Origin: Leuconostoc rapi
Lineage (GTDB): Bacteria > Bacillota > Bacilli > Lactobacillales > Lactobacillaceae
Direction: 5' to 3'
Assembly (NCBI RefSeq): GCF_016908715.1
Contig: NZ_JAFBEK010000001.1
Location: forward strand, 310,001 to 374,000
Length of the DNA: 64,000 nucleotides
Under the pieces are notes generated by a model. It was not told the origin of the DNA. It saw only the letters and a list, made by a program, of their open reading frames with translations, and made no database searches. Of the stretch, positions 10,710-19,550 are shown piece after piece (position 1 is the stretch's first letter; every line of letters starts with the position of its first letter). The position numbers were made by a program, and so were the translations under genes.

Positions 10710-11402
10710 ATGATAGAGCCAATATTTATCGCATTGGATTTTCCAGATGCAACAGCAGCAAATACTTTTTTGTTACCTTATCTTAATAGAATCGTTAAAC
10801 CAGCTTTAAAGGTTGGTATGGAATTATTTTATGCCGAAGGTCCCAGTTTTATACGGAAACTGCGTGAACAAAAATTTGACGTATTTTTAGATTTGAAACT
10901 CTATGATATTCCGACGACAGTCGGGCATGCGGTTGCCAGCTTGGCTAAATTAGATGTTCAATATCTGACGGTGCATGCTGCGGGCGGGGAAAAAATGTTG
11001 CGTGAAGCGGTGGCAAATAAGGGAGAGCATATGAAGTTACTTGCCGTAACGCAATTGACCTCATTTTCAGAAATAGACATGCAAGTCACACAATTGACAA
11101 ATGCTAGTATGTCAGAAAGTGTTACTCATTTAGCAAAGCTAGCGTACGATGCTGGTATAGATGGCACAATTAGTTCGCCGTTGGAAGCCAATTTGATTAA
11201 AGAAAATACGAGTGATTCGTTTTTGAGGATCACACCAGGTATTCGTTTGGCTGGTGATCAAGCTGACGATCAAGCACGTATTATGACACCAAAGGCAGCA
11301 CATGAAAATGGTGCAACCGGTCTTGTTATTGGGCGGTCGATTACAAAAGCGGCTCAACCCATTGCAGCCTATGAACGTGTGTTGAAAGAATGGAGTAATT
11401 AG
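10710..11402 (+). CDS. pyrF: Orotidine-5'-phosphate decarboxylase
   Basis: Decarboxylates OMP to UMP, the last de novo step. The TIM-barrel signature is clear: IALDFPDA at the N terminus, the catalytic DxKxxD array in FLDLKLYDIPTTV, and phosphate-binding TPGIRL and VIGRSIT near the end. The 230 residues are usual. Its ATG follows GGGAAGGA, and the stop codon directly abuts the pyrE start. Confidence 0.96.
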   Translation: MIEPIFIALDFPDATAANTFLLPYLNRIVKPALKVGMELFYAEGPSFIRKLREQKFDVFLDLKLYDIPTTVGHAVASLAKLDVQYLTVHAAGGEKMLREAVANKGEHMKLLAVTQLTSFSEIDMQVTQLTNASMSESVTHLAKLAYDAGIDGTISSPLEANLIKENTSDSFLRITPGIRLAGDQADDQARIMTPKAAHENGATGLVIGRSITKAAQPIAAYERVLKEWSN

Positions 11403-12035
11403 ATGACGAATTATGCAGAACAAGTAGCAAACGATTTGTTAACCATTGGCGCAGTTAAATTTTCTCCTGAGAAACCCTTTACTTGGGCATCGGGAATTAA
11501 AAGTCCGATTTATACTGATAATCGTATGACCATTGGCGTACCAAAAGTGCGTGAAAATATTTTCAGAGGGTTAGCTGCTCTAATTCAAGATACATATGGA
11601 GATGTTGATGTGATTGGTGGTGTCGCGACAGCGGGTATTCCGCATGCCGCTTGGGTTGCTGAGATATTGAATAAGCCGATGATATATGTCCGTTCTAAAC
11701 CAAAAGATCATGGTGCAGGGCGACAAATAGAAGGTGCAACAGTTTCAGGGAAAAAAGTCGTGTTAATTGATGATTTGATTTCAACAGGTGGTTCAGTATT
11801 AGGCGCTGTTGAGGCAACGCGCCAATCAGGTGCTGAGGTGCTTGGTGTCGTTTCAATTTTTTCATATGAGTTACCTGAAGGTATCGCTAATTTTGAACGT
11901 GCAGACCTCACGTTCAAATCACTGACGACTTATTCACAATTAGTGGCAGCAGCAGTCAAACGCGGTGAACTAAATGAGTCACAAATAACAACATTAAAGC
12001 AGTGGCAACTTAATCCTAAGCAGTGGCAAGTATAA
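11403..12035 (+). CDS. pyrE: Orotate phosphoribosyltransferase
   Basis: Joins orotate to PRPP to form OMP. The PRPP-binding loop VVLIDDLISTGGS and the YVRSKPKDHG flexible loop are intact. The protein has 210 residues. The start lies immediately after the pyrF stop, with GGAG just upstream inside pyrF, so the two are likely translationally coupled. It is the last gene of the pyr operon and is followed by a strong terminator. Confidence 0.96.
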   Translation: MTNYAEQVANDLLTIGAVKFSPEKPFTWASGIKSPIYTDNRMTIGVPKVRENIFRGLAALIQDTYGDVDVIGGVATAGIPHAAWVAEILNKPMIYVRSKPKDHGAGRQIEGATVSGKKVVLIDDLISTGGSVLGAVEATRQSGAEVLGVVSIFSYELPEGIANFERADLTFKSLTTYSQLVAAAVKRGELNESQITTLKQWQLNPKQWQV

Positions 12036-12040
12036 GCAAA

Positions 12041-12072
12041 AAAAAACTCAGATAATTTATCTGAGTTTTTTT
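12041..12072. terminator. Bidirectional terminator between pyrE and lexA
   Basis: Arms AAAAAACTCAGATAA and TTATCTGAGTTTTTT are near-perfect. The A tract on one side and the T tract on the other would stop both the pyr operon and the converging lexA transcript. Confidence 0.9.
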
Positions 12073-12075
12073 ATT

Positions 12076-12717
12076 TTAATAAATAGCGTCACGGTAGAGG
12101 CCAATAACTTTTCCTAAAATAGAAACGCGCCTCAAAATAATGGGAGCCATAGCATCATTCTCCGGTTGCAAACGAAAGTGGTCTGCTTCTCTGAAGAATC
12201 TTTTGACAGTGGCTTCATTGTCTTCATTCATTGCCACAACAACATCACCATTATCAGCGTTATCTTGTTTACGAACAATAACCTTATCACCATCTAAGAT
12301 ACCAATGTTGACCATAGAATTGCCACGAACGTTTAACATGAACATATCACCATCAAACTGCATTAAATTATCAGGGATAGGGAAAAATTCAGTTGCTTCT
12401 TCTTCAACTGCTAAAATAGGTGTACCAGCTGTTACAAGCCCAAGCACTGGGATACGGCCTGGCGTTGTCGAAACGCCCAAAGCCTCAAGTCCTGAATCGG
12501 TGACTTCAATTGCACGTGCGCGAGGCTTTGAAGCATCTTTTAAAAGATATCCCTTCTTAACCAGACGTTCGATATGGCCATGAATGGTTGATGATGAGGA
12601 TAATCCAACCGCTTCACCAACTTCACGAACTGTGGGTGGGTAACCGTTTGTTATTTGTGCTTCATGGATAAAGCGGAGCACTTGAAGTTGTTTACTTTCT
12701 TGAATTTGAATTGCCAT
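12076..12717 (-). CDS. lexA: LexA SOS repressor
   Basis: Transcriptional repressor of the SOS regulon, inactivated by RecA-stimulated self-cleavage. The N-terminal winged helix-turn-helix (about residues 1-70; [23 protein letters not shown]) is followed by the cleavage site Ala97-Gly98 (VTAGTP). The S24 peptidase dyad is Ser134 (RGNSM) and Lys172 (ATVKRF). The 213 residues are typical. The minus-strand promoter reads TTGATT (12784-12789) and TATAAT (12761-12766) with a 17-nt spacer. The SOS box overlaps the -35, so autorepression is expected. Confidence 0.97.
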   Translation of the reverse strand: MAIQIQESKQLQVLRFIHEAQITNGYPPTVREVGEAVGLSSSSTIHGHIERLVKKGYLLKDASKPRARAIEVTDSGLEALGVSTTPGRIPVLGLVTAGTPILAVEEEATEFFPIPDNLMQFDGDMFMLNVRGNSMVNIGILDGDKVIVRKQDNADNGDVVVAMNEDNEATVKRFFREADHFRLQPENDAMAPIILRRVSILGKVIGLYRDAIY

Positions 12718-12786
12718 ATTGAGTTTTAGTCCTTAATTCTACTCGATTTAATATATTATTATTATAACGAACAATGCATAACAAAT

Positions 12787-12800
12787 CAAACATTTGTTCG
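12787..12800. promoter_or_regulatory. LexA/SOS box
   Basis: CAAACATTTGTTCG differs at one position from the Gram-positive LexA consensus CGAACNNNNGTTCG. It overlaps the -35 region of the lexA promoter, consistent with autoregulation. Binding itself is inferred. Confidence 0.8.
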
Positions 12801-12843
12801 TTTCTTTGTCTTTTAATAACTAATTTACTGAGAACATTTACTG

Positions 12844-12875
12844 TTTCTTTAAAAATAAGCCAGTTTTTAAAGAAA
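12844..12875. repeat. Perfect 12-bp inverted repeat in the lexA-yneF gap
   Basis: Arms TTTCTTTAAAAA (12844-12855) and TTTTTAAAGAAA (12864-12875) enclose the 8-nt loop TAAGCCAG. It lies between the divergent lexA and yneF promoters. The function is unknown; an operator or weak hairpin are both possible. Confidence 0.6.
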
Positions 12876-13002
12876 ATAGGTGGATAAAATGCATACATTC
12901 CCATTGTTAGTTACTTCAACAAAAATAAACAAGATATTTCTGATGTCATCGTCCTGCTGTTTATGCTATAATTGACCTTAGAAATTTATTAAGGGGAATA
13001 CT

Positions 13003-13242
13003 ATGTCTATAGGTATTGGACTTGTCATATTGATTGCAGTGTTAGCCTTGGTTATCGGATTGGCGGGTGGATTTTTCTTAGCACGTAACTCAATGAAAAG
13101 TTATTTAGCAAAGAATCCACCAATTTCAGAAGAGATGATGAAATCAATGATGATGTCAATGGGGCAAAAGCCATCACAGAAAAAGTTAAATCAAATGATG
13201 GCTCAAATGAAGCAACAAAGCGAACAAGCGCAAAAAAAATAA
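13003..13242 (+). CDS. yneF: YneF family (UPF0154) small membrane protein
   Basis: A 79-residue protein with one N-terminal transmembrane helix (about residues 5-24, [25 protein letters not shown]) and a charged, Met/Gln-rich cytosolic tail containing [20 protein letters not shown], the family hallmark. The function is unknown. It is frequently found next to lexA in Firmicutes. Extended -10 TGCTATAAT (-10 hexamer at 12967-12972) and SD AAGGGGA precede it. Confidence 0.9.
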   Translation: MSIGIGLVILIAVLALVIGLAGGFFLARNSMKSYLAKNPPISEEMMKSMMMSMGQKPSQKKLNQMMAQMKQQSEQAQKK

Positions 13243-13264
13243 GCCAGTTGGCTTATTTTTTTTC
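13238..13264. terminator. Convergent terminator shared by yneF and the acyltransferase
   Basis: The stem AATAAGCCA / TGGCTTATT followed by a run of T overlaps the stop codons of both converging genes, so each gene ends inside the hairpin. Confidence 0.85.
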
Positions 13265-13888
13265 GCGTTTGGGATCCAGATATACCCAATCAGGGTTCAC
13301 TTCGTGATCGAGCTTATCAAATGCCTCTTGAATCAATGCTGTATATTTCGCGATGTTTTCTTTGTTTAATCTATCTTTGCGATCAATGATAATGGGTTCA
13401 CCGAAATTGATAACTGTGTTATTTCTTTTAAATAATTGACTGAATGAGACAGGACCTTGGTAAACTGTCGGTACAAGGGCTTTGCCCGACATTTTGGCAA
13501 TAAGGAGTGAGCCAGACTTTAATTCATCACTATGTCGGGAACCTGATGGAAACATAATCAATGACCGATTACCCTTTTTGAGTTCATTGACTGGGATTTT
13601 AATAACACTTGGTCCGACATTTTCTCGGTCAACTGGAAATGCCCCAGCAGATTTGACTAGCCATGCAAGTGGCGGAAATTTGAAAAGCTCAATTTTCGCC
13701 ATGAAGATAAAGTGTTTTGGATAAGCTGCAATGGCGTACCAAATAGGATCCCACCAGGTTCTATGTGGCCCGACAAGAATATAATTTTCATCAACAGGGA
13801 TGCGTTCGCGATTCATGTACTTGATACGACCGTTGATAACCCATATAATACTTACAGCTATACCACGCAGAAAATCATAAAAATTCAT
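13253..13888 (-). CDS. plsC: 1-acyl-sn-glycerol-3-phosphate acyltransferase (PlsC family)
   Basis: Membrane-associated enzyme of phospholipid synthesis that acylates lysophosphatidic acid. The HX4D catalytic motif is in VGPHRTWWDP (about residues 39-46), and the substrate-binding FPSGSRH motif is near residue 115 (FPEGTR is the usual form). A hydrophobic N-terminal segment is present. The length is 211 residues. The minus-strand ribosome site GAGGTGAA precedes the ATG. It is divergent from trmN6. Exact acyl donor and paralogue are not determinable. Confidence 0.88.
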   Translation of the reverse strand: MNFYDFLRGIAVSIIWVINGRIKYMNRERIPVDENYILVGPHRTWWDPIWYAIAAYPKHFIFMAKIELFKFPPLAWLVKSAGAFPVDRENVGPSVIKIPVNELKKGNRSLIMFPSGSRHSDELKSGSLLIAKMSGKALVPTVYQGPVSFSQLFKRNNTVINFGEPIIIDRKDRLNKENIAKYTALIQEAFDKLDHEVNPDWVYLDPKREKK

Positions 13889-13947
13889 TATTATTCACCT
13901 CATAAACTATCTCCATTAATTTTACACGATAAAGCGAGAAAAAAACA

Positions 13948-14709
13948 ATGACTGAAGTAATTCTTAAAGAAGGGGAACGTATTGACGGTTTGCCTTCCCA
14001 AAATATTCATATTATACAAAATCCTGATATGTTTTCTTACTCATTAGATGCTATATTATTAGCCCATTTTGCCGGTGTCAAGGGCAAAGGCGCTGGAATA
14101 ACTGTTGATCTTGGAGCTGGCACGGGAGCAGTTGGCCTTTTTTATTCACCAAGGGTTATAGGTACCATTAAGCTTGTTGAAATTCAGCCTGAATTAGCGG
14201 AAATGGCACAACGCAGCATTGAAATAAACGGGTTACAAAAACGTGTTAGCGTCTTACTATCTGATATGAAAGATATTTTTAATGATATTCAGCCTGGATC
14301 GGTTGAAACGGTTTTATCAAATCCACCGTATTTTCCGCTTAATGAAACGACAAAAACCAATCACGATACGCATTATGAACTTGCACGTCACGAATTAACC
14401 ATTGATTTACCTAGTTTAGCGCAAGTTGCCAATAAGTTGTTAAAAAATAATGGTAAGTTTTATATGGTTCACCGTCCAGAAAGACTAGCAGATATTTTTG
14501 CAGCATTTGATCAACGAAAACTACGTATTAAACGTATTCAATTTGTTTATGGTAAAAGTGACCGCGAAGCAAATATGGTCCTTGTTGAAGCTATTAAATC
14601 TGGTCGTCCGGGCGGGGTGCGCATTATGCCGCCAATTATTGCTTATACGTCAGAAAATAATTATACATCGCAAGTGCAAAATATTTTATATGGTCAAGCG
14701 TGGCAATGA
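13948..14709 (+). CDS. trmN6: tRNA1(Val) (adenine37-N6)-methyltransferase-like protein
   Basis: Class I SAM-dependent methyltransferase. The SAM-binding glycine motif is VDLGAGTGAVGL (about residues 52-63) and the catalytic N6-adenine motif is NPPYFPL (about 127-133). The 253 residues fit the YabB/TrmN6 family. Its 3' end overlaps the GIY-YIG gene, as in many Firmicutes where yabB and yazA are neighbours. The ribosome site is weak. tRNA specificity is inferred from family. Confidence 0.85.
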   Translation: MTEVILKEGERIDGLPSQNIHIIQNPDMFSYSLDAILLAHFAGVKGKGAGITVDLGAGTGAVGLFYSPRVIGTIKLVEIQPELAEMAQRSIEINGLQKRVSVLLSDMKDIFNDIQPGSVETVLSNPPYFPLNETTKTNHDTHYELARHELTIDLPSLAQVANKLLKNNGKFYMVHRPERLADIFAAFDQRKLRIKRIQFVYGKSDREANMVLVEAIKSGRPGGVRIMPPIIAYTSENNYTSQVQNILYGQAWQ

Positions 14710-14987
14710 TGAAGCGATATTATTTCTATGTGCTCTATACAGCAGATGGCTACTTTTATGGCGGTTTTACTGATGATGTTCAGCGTCGCTTAAAAACGCA
14801 TGAATCACGTAAAGGAGCTAAATTTACACGTGTGAAATCAAGACATCCATTACAATTAATTTATGAAGAATCATTTGACACTAAGCACGATGCATTGCGC
14901 GCCGAAGCAGCGTTCAAAAAACTGACCAGAAAACAGAAAGAATTTTTTTTAATCGCGCACAATATTAATCCCAGTATTTGGCAGTAA
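14706..14987 (+). CDS. GIY-YIG endonuclease-superfamily protein (YazA type)
   Basis: A single-domain 93-residue member of the GIY-YIG/UPF0213 family. The motif appears as YYFYVLYTADGYFYGGFTDD with downstream Arg (DVQRRLKTH) and Glu (ALRAEAAFKKLTR) at the positions of the nuclease catalytic residues. The start may be ATG 14706 or 14709; GTG 14700 is also in frame. It overlaps the trmN6 stop. Its cellular role is not established; a structure-specific or repair nuclease is only a suggestion. Confidence 0.85.
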   Translation: MMKRYYFYVLYTADGYFYGGFTDDVQRRLKTHESRKGAKFTRVKSRHPLQLIYEESFDTKHDALRAEAAFKKLTRKQKEFFLIAHNINPSIWQ

Positions 14988-14991
14988 TAGC

Positions 14992-15133
14992 TTGCAATAA
15001 TGAACAAGATAACGTATACTGTTAAGTGTTGTAATTTACAACAAATACACACGGCAAACGAGTTCATATAGGTGCAGAAATGTCAATATGAACGTCGAAT
15101 TTGTCGGCGGAAAAACCTAGGAGACTATATATT
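14992..15133 (+). promoter_or_regulatory. rpsB promoter and structured leader
   Basis: The promoter is TTGCAA (14992-14997), 17-nt spacer, TATACT (15015-15020). The leader of about 105 nt contains two hairpins: TGTTGTA/TACAACA (15027-15043) and GTTCATAT/ATATGAAC (15062-15069 with 15086-15093, 16-nt loop). Position and structure suggest S2 autoregulation, which is inference. Confidence 0.65.
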
Positions 15134-15910
15134 ATGGCAGTTATTTCAATGAAAGAACTCCTCGAAGCAGGTGTTCACTTCGGTCACCAAACACGTCGTT
15201 GGGACCCAAAGATGGATGAATATATCTTTACAGAACGTAACGGTATTCATATCATCGATTTGCAAAAAACAGTTAAGTTAGTTGATGAAGCGTATAACTT
15301 TATTCGTAATGCATCAACTGATGATGCTAATTTCTTGTTTGTTGGTACAAAAAAGCAAGCTTCAGATGCAATTGCTGAAGAAGCAACCCGCGCTGGTCAA
15401 TATTTCATTAATCATCGTTGGTTGGGTGGTACTTTAACAAACTGGAATACAATCAAGACACGTATTCAACGTTTGAAGGATTTGGAAACAATGGCCGAAG
15501 ACGGTACATTTGAACAATTGCCTAAAAAAGAAGTTGTTTTGTTAAACAAGCAACGTGAAAAGTTGAATAAATTCTTGGGTGGTATCAAGGATATGCCTGG
15601 TTTGCCAGATGTATTGTTTGTTGTTGACCCTAAGAAGGAAGAAATTGCTGTTAAGGAAGCTAACATGTTGAACATTCCAGTTGTGGCTATGATTGACACA
15701 AACGCTAACCCTGAAGTAGTTGACGTTAAGATTCCAGCTAATGATGATGCAATTCGTGCAGTTCGTTTGATTACTGCTAAGATGGCTGATGCGATCATCG
15801 AAGGTCGTCAAGGTCAAGATTCAGCACCTGAAGATGCTTTTGTTGCAGGCGATGAAAATACAGAATCAATCGAAGAAATCACTAACATTGTTGAAGAAGG
15901 CAATAACTAA
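15134..15910 (+). CDS. rpsB: Ribosomal protein S2
   Basis: Small-subunit protein S2. It opens [27 protein letters not shown], here seen as [15 protein letters not shown], the family signature, and contains [10 protein letters not shown]. The C terminus is acidic. ATG 15134 follows AGGAGA; the in-frame start at 15101 would add a tail absent from S2. It is followed by a hairpin and tsf, the usual pairing. Confidence 0.98.
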   Translation: MAVISMKELLEAGVHFGHQTRRWDPKMDEYIFTERNGIHIIDLQKTVKLVDEAYNFIRNASTDDANFLFVGTKKQASDAIAEEATRAGQYFINHRWLGGTLTNWNTIKTRIQRLKDLETMAEDGTFEQLPKKEVVLLNKQREKLNKFLGGIKDMPGLPDVLFVVDPKKEEIAVKEANMLNIPVVAMIDTNANPEVVDVKIPANDDAIRAVRLITAKMADAIIEGRQGQDSAPEDAFVAGDENTESIEEITNIVEEGNN

Positions 15911-15922
15911 TATTTGAATGAC

Positions 15923-15967
15923 AAATGCCGTTCCTGCGACCTGTTTGGGACGCAGAGTGGCATTTTT
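15923..15967 (+). terminator. Long hairpin between rpsB and tsf
   Basis: AAATGCC (15923-15929) pairs with GGCATTT (15959-15965), and the inner CTGCG with CGCAG. A short T tract follows. It is probably an attenuator that reduces read-through from rpsB into tsf. Confidence 0.75.
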
Positions 15968-16032
15968 ATTTGTCCGAAACATATAAAAAGCGTGTTATAA
16001 TAAAATCATAAATATTTTAGAGGAGCAATATA

Positions 16033-16908
16033 ATGGCAATTACTGCTGCACAAGTAAAAGAACTACGTGATAAGACATCTGTTGGTATGATGGATGCTAA
16101 GAAGGCTTTAGTAGAATCTGAAGGTGACTTGGATAAAGCGATTGATTTGCTTCGCGAAAAAGGTATGGCTAAGGCCGCTAAGAAGGGTGACCGTGTTGCT
16201 GCCGAAGGCATGACGTATGTTGCCGTTAGTGGTAATAAGGCTGCTATCATCGAATTAAATTCAGAAACTGACTTTGTTGCTGGAAATGCTGAATTTAATG
16301 ATTTGTTAAAGGCTGTAGCAAATACAATTGTTGAATTTTCACCTAAAGATGTTGAGGCTGCTTTGGCGCTTGAAGTTGAAGCTGGTCAAACATTAAATGA
16401 CAAGATTATTGGCACAACACAAATCACAGGTGAAAAGATTACACTACGTCGTTTCACGGTTGTTGAAAAGTCTGACGCTGAAAACTTTGGTGCCTATTCG
16501 CATTTAGCTGGTTCAATTTCATCACTTGTAGTTGTTGACGGCGCATCATCAGAAGCAGCTCGCGATATCGCAATGCACGTTGCTGCGATTGCACCTAAGT
16601 ATGTTTCAGATGACGAAGTACCTGCAGAAGTTGTTGAAAAAGAGAAGGCAGTTCAATTGGCTTCTGAAGATTTGGCTGGTAAGCCTGATAACATCAAAGA
16701 AAAGATGGTTGAAGGACGTATCAAAAAATTCTTGGCTGAAATTTCATTGTTGGATCAAGCTTTTGTTAAGAATGGTGATCAGACAGTTGCGCAATTTATC
16801 GCTTCACAAAATGGAACTGTTAAGTCATTTGTACGTTACCAGGTTGGTGATGGTATCGAAAAGAAAGTAACTGATTTAGCTGAAGAAGTTGCTAAGCAAC
16901 TAGGCTAA
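16033..16908 (+). CDS. tsf: Elongation factor Ts
   Basis: Guanine-nucleotide exchange factor for EF-Tu. The N-terminal signature is [19 protein letters not shown] with the UBA-like fold, and the core contains [12 protein letters not shown], which contacts EF-Tu. The 291 residues are normal. SD AGAGGAG lies at the proper distance. A terminator follows, so rpsB-tsf form a unit. Confidence 0.98.
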   Translation: MAITAAQVKELRDKTSVGMMDAKKALVESEGDLDKAIDLLREKGMAKAAKKGDRVAAEGMTYVAVSGNKAAIIELNSETDFVAGNAEFNDLLKAVANTIVEFSPKDVEAALALEVEAGQTLNDKIIGTTQITGEKITLRRFTVVEKSDAENFGAYSHLAGSISSLVVVDGASSEAARDIAMHVAAIAPKYVSDDEVPAEVVEKEKAVQLASEDLAGKPDNIKEKMVEGRIKKFLAEISLLDQAFVKNGDQTVAQFIASQNGTVKSFVRYQVGDGIEKKVTDLAEEVAKQLG

Positions 16909-16914
16909 TGAACA

Positions 16915-16949
16915 AAAAGTGTGTTATATCATAATAACGCACTTTTTTT
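16915..16949 (+). terminator. Terminator after tsf
   Basis: Stem AAAAGTGTGTTAT / ATAACGCACTTTT with one G-T pair, followed by a run of seven T. Confidence 0.88.
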
Positions 16950-16996
16950 GTGGGATATTTTTGGTATAATTGACTAAGTAGAAAATGAGGTAAATC

Positions 16997-17722
16997 ATGA
17001 CTGATATGAAGTACAAACGTGTTTTGATGAAACTTTCTGGTGAGGCGTTGGCCGGGGAAAAAGGTCAAGGAATTGATCTTGATACAGTTTCTGAAATTGC
17101 GCAAGATTTAAAAGAAGTACATGACCTAGGAACACAAATTGCAATTGTTGTCGGTGGTGGTAATTTATGGCGCGGTGAGCCTGCTGCACAAGTTGGTATG
17201 GAGCGATCACGTGCTGACTATACAGGCATGCTTGGTACGACAATGAATGCACTAGTATTGCAAGATGCATTAGAACGTGCGGGCGTAGACACACGCGTAC
17301 AAACGGCTATTACCATGCAACAAATTGCAGAACCTTACATTCGCGGACGTGCGATAAGACACCTTGAAAAGGGCCGCATTGTGATTTTTGCGGCAGGTAC
17401 GGGATCACCTTATTTCTCAACAGACACGACAGCAGCATTACGTGCAAACGAAATTAATGCTGATGCCATCTTGATGGGTAAAAATGGGGTTGACGGTATC
17501 TATGATTCTGATCCAAATAAGAATGCCAATGCCGTTAAATTTTCAGAATTAACACATTTGGATATTTTGAAACGCGGATTAAAAGTAATGGATTCAACAG
17601 CGAGTTCATTGTCGATGGATAATAACATGCCGCTTGTCGTATTTAATCTAAACACACCGGGCAACTTGAAACGAGTTGTCTTAGGTGAAAATATTGGTAC
17701 AACAGTTACAGGAGGAAAATAA
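16997..17722 (+). CDS. pyrH: UMP kinase
   Basis: Phosphorylates UMP to UDP, linking the pyr operon product to nucleic acid synthesis. Amino-acid-kinase-fold motifs are KLSGEALAG at the N terminus, [10 protein letters not shown], and [12 protein letters not shown] with [14 protein letters not shown]. The 241 residues are typical. A -10 TATAAT lies at about 16964-16969. The stop codon overlaps the frr start (TAATG). Confidence 0.97.
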   Translation: MTDMKYKRVLMKLSGEALAGEKGQGIDLDTVSEIAQDLKEVHDLGTQIAIVVGGGNLWRGEPAAQVGMERSRADYTGMLGTTMNALVLQDALERAGVDTRVQTAITMQQIAEPYIRGRAIRHLEKGRIVIFAAGTGSPYFSTDTTAALRANEINADAILMGKNGVDGIYDSDPNKNANAVKFSELTHLDILKRGLKVMDSTASSLSMDNNMPLVVFNLNTPGNLKRVVLGENIGTTVTGGK

Positions 17723-18267
17723 TGGCTTTTAATTTAACAGATGCCAAGGCGCGTATGCAAGGTGCTCAGGATGCTTTACAACGTGAACTTGGTAGTATTC
17801 GCACAGGACGTGCAAATCCACATATTTTAGATCGCATAGAAGTTGAATATTACGGTGCTATGACACCACTTAATCAAGTTGCTTCAATTTCTGTTCCTGA
17901 AGCACGCATTTTGATGATTACGCCATTTGACAAGACCGTATTAGATGAAATTATTCGTGCAATCAACATATCAGACTTAGGGTTGAATCCAGCTTCGGAC
18001 GGCAATATTGTTCGCTTAGCAATTCCCCAAATGACTGAAGAAGGTCGTAAAGATTTGGTCAAACAAGTGAAAGCAGAAGCTGAAAGAGCAAAAGTTTCTG
18101 TTCGCAATGTTCGACGCGATGCCATGGATGCTGTCAAAAAAGATAAAGAATTACCTGAAGACGATGCACGCGATGCGGAAGACGACGTTCAAAAACTCAC
18201 TGATGAAAATATAAAAGCCATTGATGCGATTGCTTCTGATAAAGAGAAAGAACTATTAACGATATAA
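17722..18267 (+). CDS. frr: Ribosome recycling factor
   Basis: With EF-G it splits post-termination ribosomes. The signatures are [23 protein letters not shown] near the N terminus (seen as [13 protein letters not shown]) and the long three-helix bundle ending in ELLTI. The length of 181 residues is slightly short of the usual 185 but complete. It is co-transcribed with pyrH. Confidence 0.97.
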   Translation: MAFNLTDAKARMQGAQDALQRELGSIRTGRANPHILDRIEVEYYGAMTPLNQVASISVPEARILMITPFDKTVLDEIIRAINISDLGLNPASDGNIVRLAIPQMTEEGRKDLVKQVKAEAERAKVSVRNVRRDAMDAVKKDKELPEDDARDAEDDVQKLTDENIKAIDAIASDKEKELLTI

Positions 18268-18319
18268 AGCGTAGGATATATGACACCTATCACGTAGTAT
18301 TTTATATAAGCTATATATT

Positions 18320-18346
18320 AACTTGACGTTGAGTCAAGTTTTTTAT
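18320..18346 (+). terminator. Terminator after frr
   Basis: AACTTGAC / GTCAAGTT stem with a 5-nt loop, then T6. It also sits directly before the ribosome site of the next gene. Confidence 0.88.
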
Positions 18347-18362
18347 TTGGAGGTTGTTTGTT

Positions 18363-19502
18363 TTGAAAAGATATTTAAGATATTGGCAAGAAGCATTTGA
18401 TTTTAATGGTGGTGCCTACCGTTTAGATTTTTGGCTTGTCCAAATGATTAATAATCTTATTTTAGCAATACTAACTTTCGTTGTGGGTAGCATTTTCAAC
18501 GAATGGTTATTATTAAGTCGATTATCTTCAATATTGGGTGCGTTAATTTTTGTACCAAATTTATCACTATTGATTCGTCGATTACGAGATACAGGATTGT
18601 CGCAGCAAGTTATTTCTCTTGTGCTACTAAGCCCTATTTTGGTTGGTGTGCTTATTAGTTTTTTGAGCGCCATTGGTTTGTTAATTCTGGTGCCTTTATT
18701 GTTATTCATCTATTTTGGCGGTTTGATTTTCTTGCTCGCACGACGTTCAGCCTATTGGACGCCATTTCTAAAAACAAATCAAAAAATTGGTTTCACAATT
18801 TTTTTCGTTGTGATGTTGTCGACAATAATTGGTTTGAATACTGTGACTTTGACAAGACAAATGACCACAATTGATGCGTTACTTCAAAATATACAGAAGC
18901 AAAGAAAAAAGACGGCAGTCAGTGTTACTGAAACATCTTCAAATCAATCAGAAATAATCGACTCAAGTTTATCTTCTGCTTTATCGAGTAATCCAGCGCC
19001 AAGTCAATCAGGCACCGGCTCCACGGCGTCAAAAATGCCTGAGATTCAGGTGAAAGGGTTGCCCGATGATTCAGCCACGACAAACTATCGACAATTACCA
19101 GAAATGTCGTTGGGAGATGACGATTTTGGTTTTTTTAAAGTCCAAGGCGACTGGCAACAGGATAAGACATCGCTTCAATGGTCGCTTAGCACATCAAAGC
19201 AAGACGTGACAATCCTGACGAGTACCATGGGTCAAGGATTCGGCGTGGATATGTCTAGCTTCTCGTTTGCAAAAATACTAGGGCAGAGTCATTTTAAATT
19301 AAAGCAACAAAGTGAAGTCGGTGTTTGGCGTATTGATGGCACATACAAGGTGCCATCAACTGGTGAACGAACAGAAATGAGCTATTTAGAATGGTATATG
19401 CCAGATGGGCATATTCGAGTGATGTATGTTCTCTCTGATTCAAAACCATTATTAAATCTAATCATTGATTCATTATCAGAAACGTACCAGGCAGCTGTCT
19501 GA
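18363..19502 (+). CDS. DUF805 membrane protein with extracytoplasmic C-terminal domain
   Basis: The N-terminal half has the DUF805 pattern: a WQEAFDFNGGAYRLDFW opening, several transmembrane helices and the loop RRLRDTG (about residue 79). After a further transmembrane helix (about 150-170) comes a Ser/Thr-rich linker (about 190-230), then a domain of about 150 residues with no family I recognise. That makes it roughly three times the length of a DUF805-only protein. I choose TTG 18363 because GGAGG abuts an earlier TTG at 18354. The function is unknown. Confidence 0.8.
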   Translation: MKRYLRYWQEAFDFNGGAYRLDFWLVQMINNLILAILTFVVGSIFNEWLLLSRLSSILGALIFVPNLSLLIRRLRDTGLSQQVISLVLLSPILVGVLISFLSAIGLLILVPLLLFIYFGGLIFLLARRSAYWTPFLKTNQKIGFTIFFVVMLSTIIGLNTVTLTRQMTTIDALLQNIQKQRKKTAVSVTETSSNQSEIIDSSLSSALSSNPAPSQSGTGSTASKMPEIQVKGLPDDSATTNYRQLPEMSLGDDDFGFFKVQGDWQQDKTSLQWSLSTSKQDVTILTSTMGQGFGVDMSSFSFAKILGQSHFKLKQQSEVGVWRIDGTYKVPSTGERTEMSYLEWYMPDGHIRVMYVLSDSKPLLNLIIDSLSETYQAAV

Positions 19503-19515
19503 AATTTTAACAGAC

Positions 19516-19544
19516 TTGACGTTTCAATCAATGCAGTGCATAAT
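19516..19544 (+). promoter_or_regulatory. Promoter of the glycine-type T-box leader
   Basis: TTGACG (19516-19521), 17-nt spacer, CATAAT (19539-19544). Transcription would begin near 19551, giving an unusually short T-box leader. If the true promoter lies inside the DUF805 gene, the leader would be longer. Confidence 0.6.
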
Positions 19545-19550
19545 GAATAT

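Noticed and set aside
12140-12583. 147-codon + strand frame antisense to lexA
   Set aside because: It is a shadow of lexA: no ribosome site, no recognisable protein, and lexA motifs are intact on the other strand.
12692-12904. 70-codon minus-strand frame upstream of lexA
   Set aside because: It spans the lexA promoter and SOS box, and differs in frame from lexA; no coding evidence.
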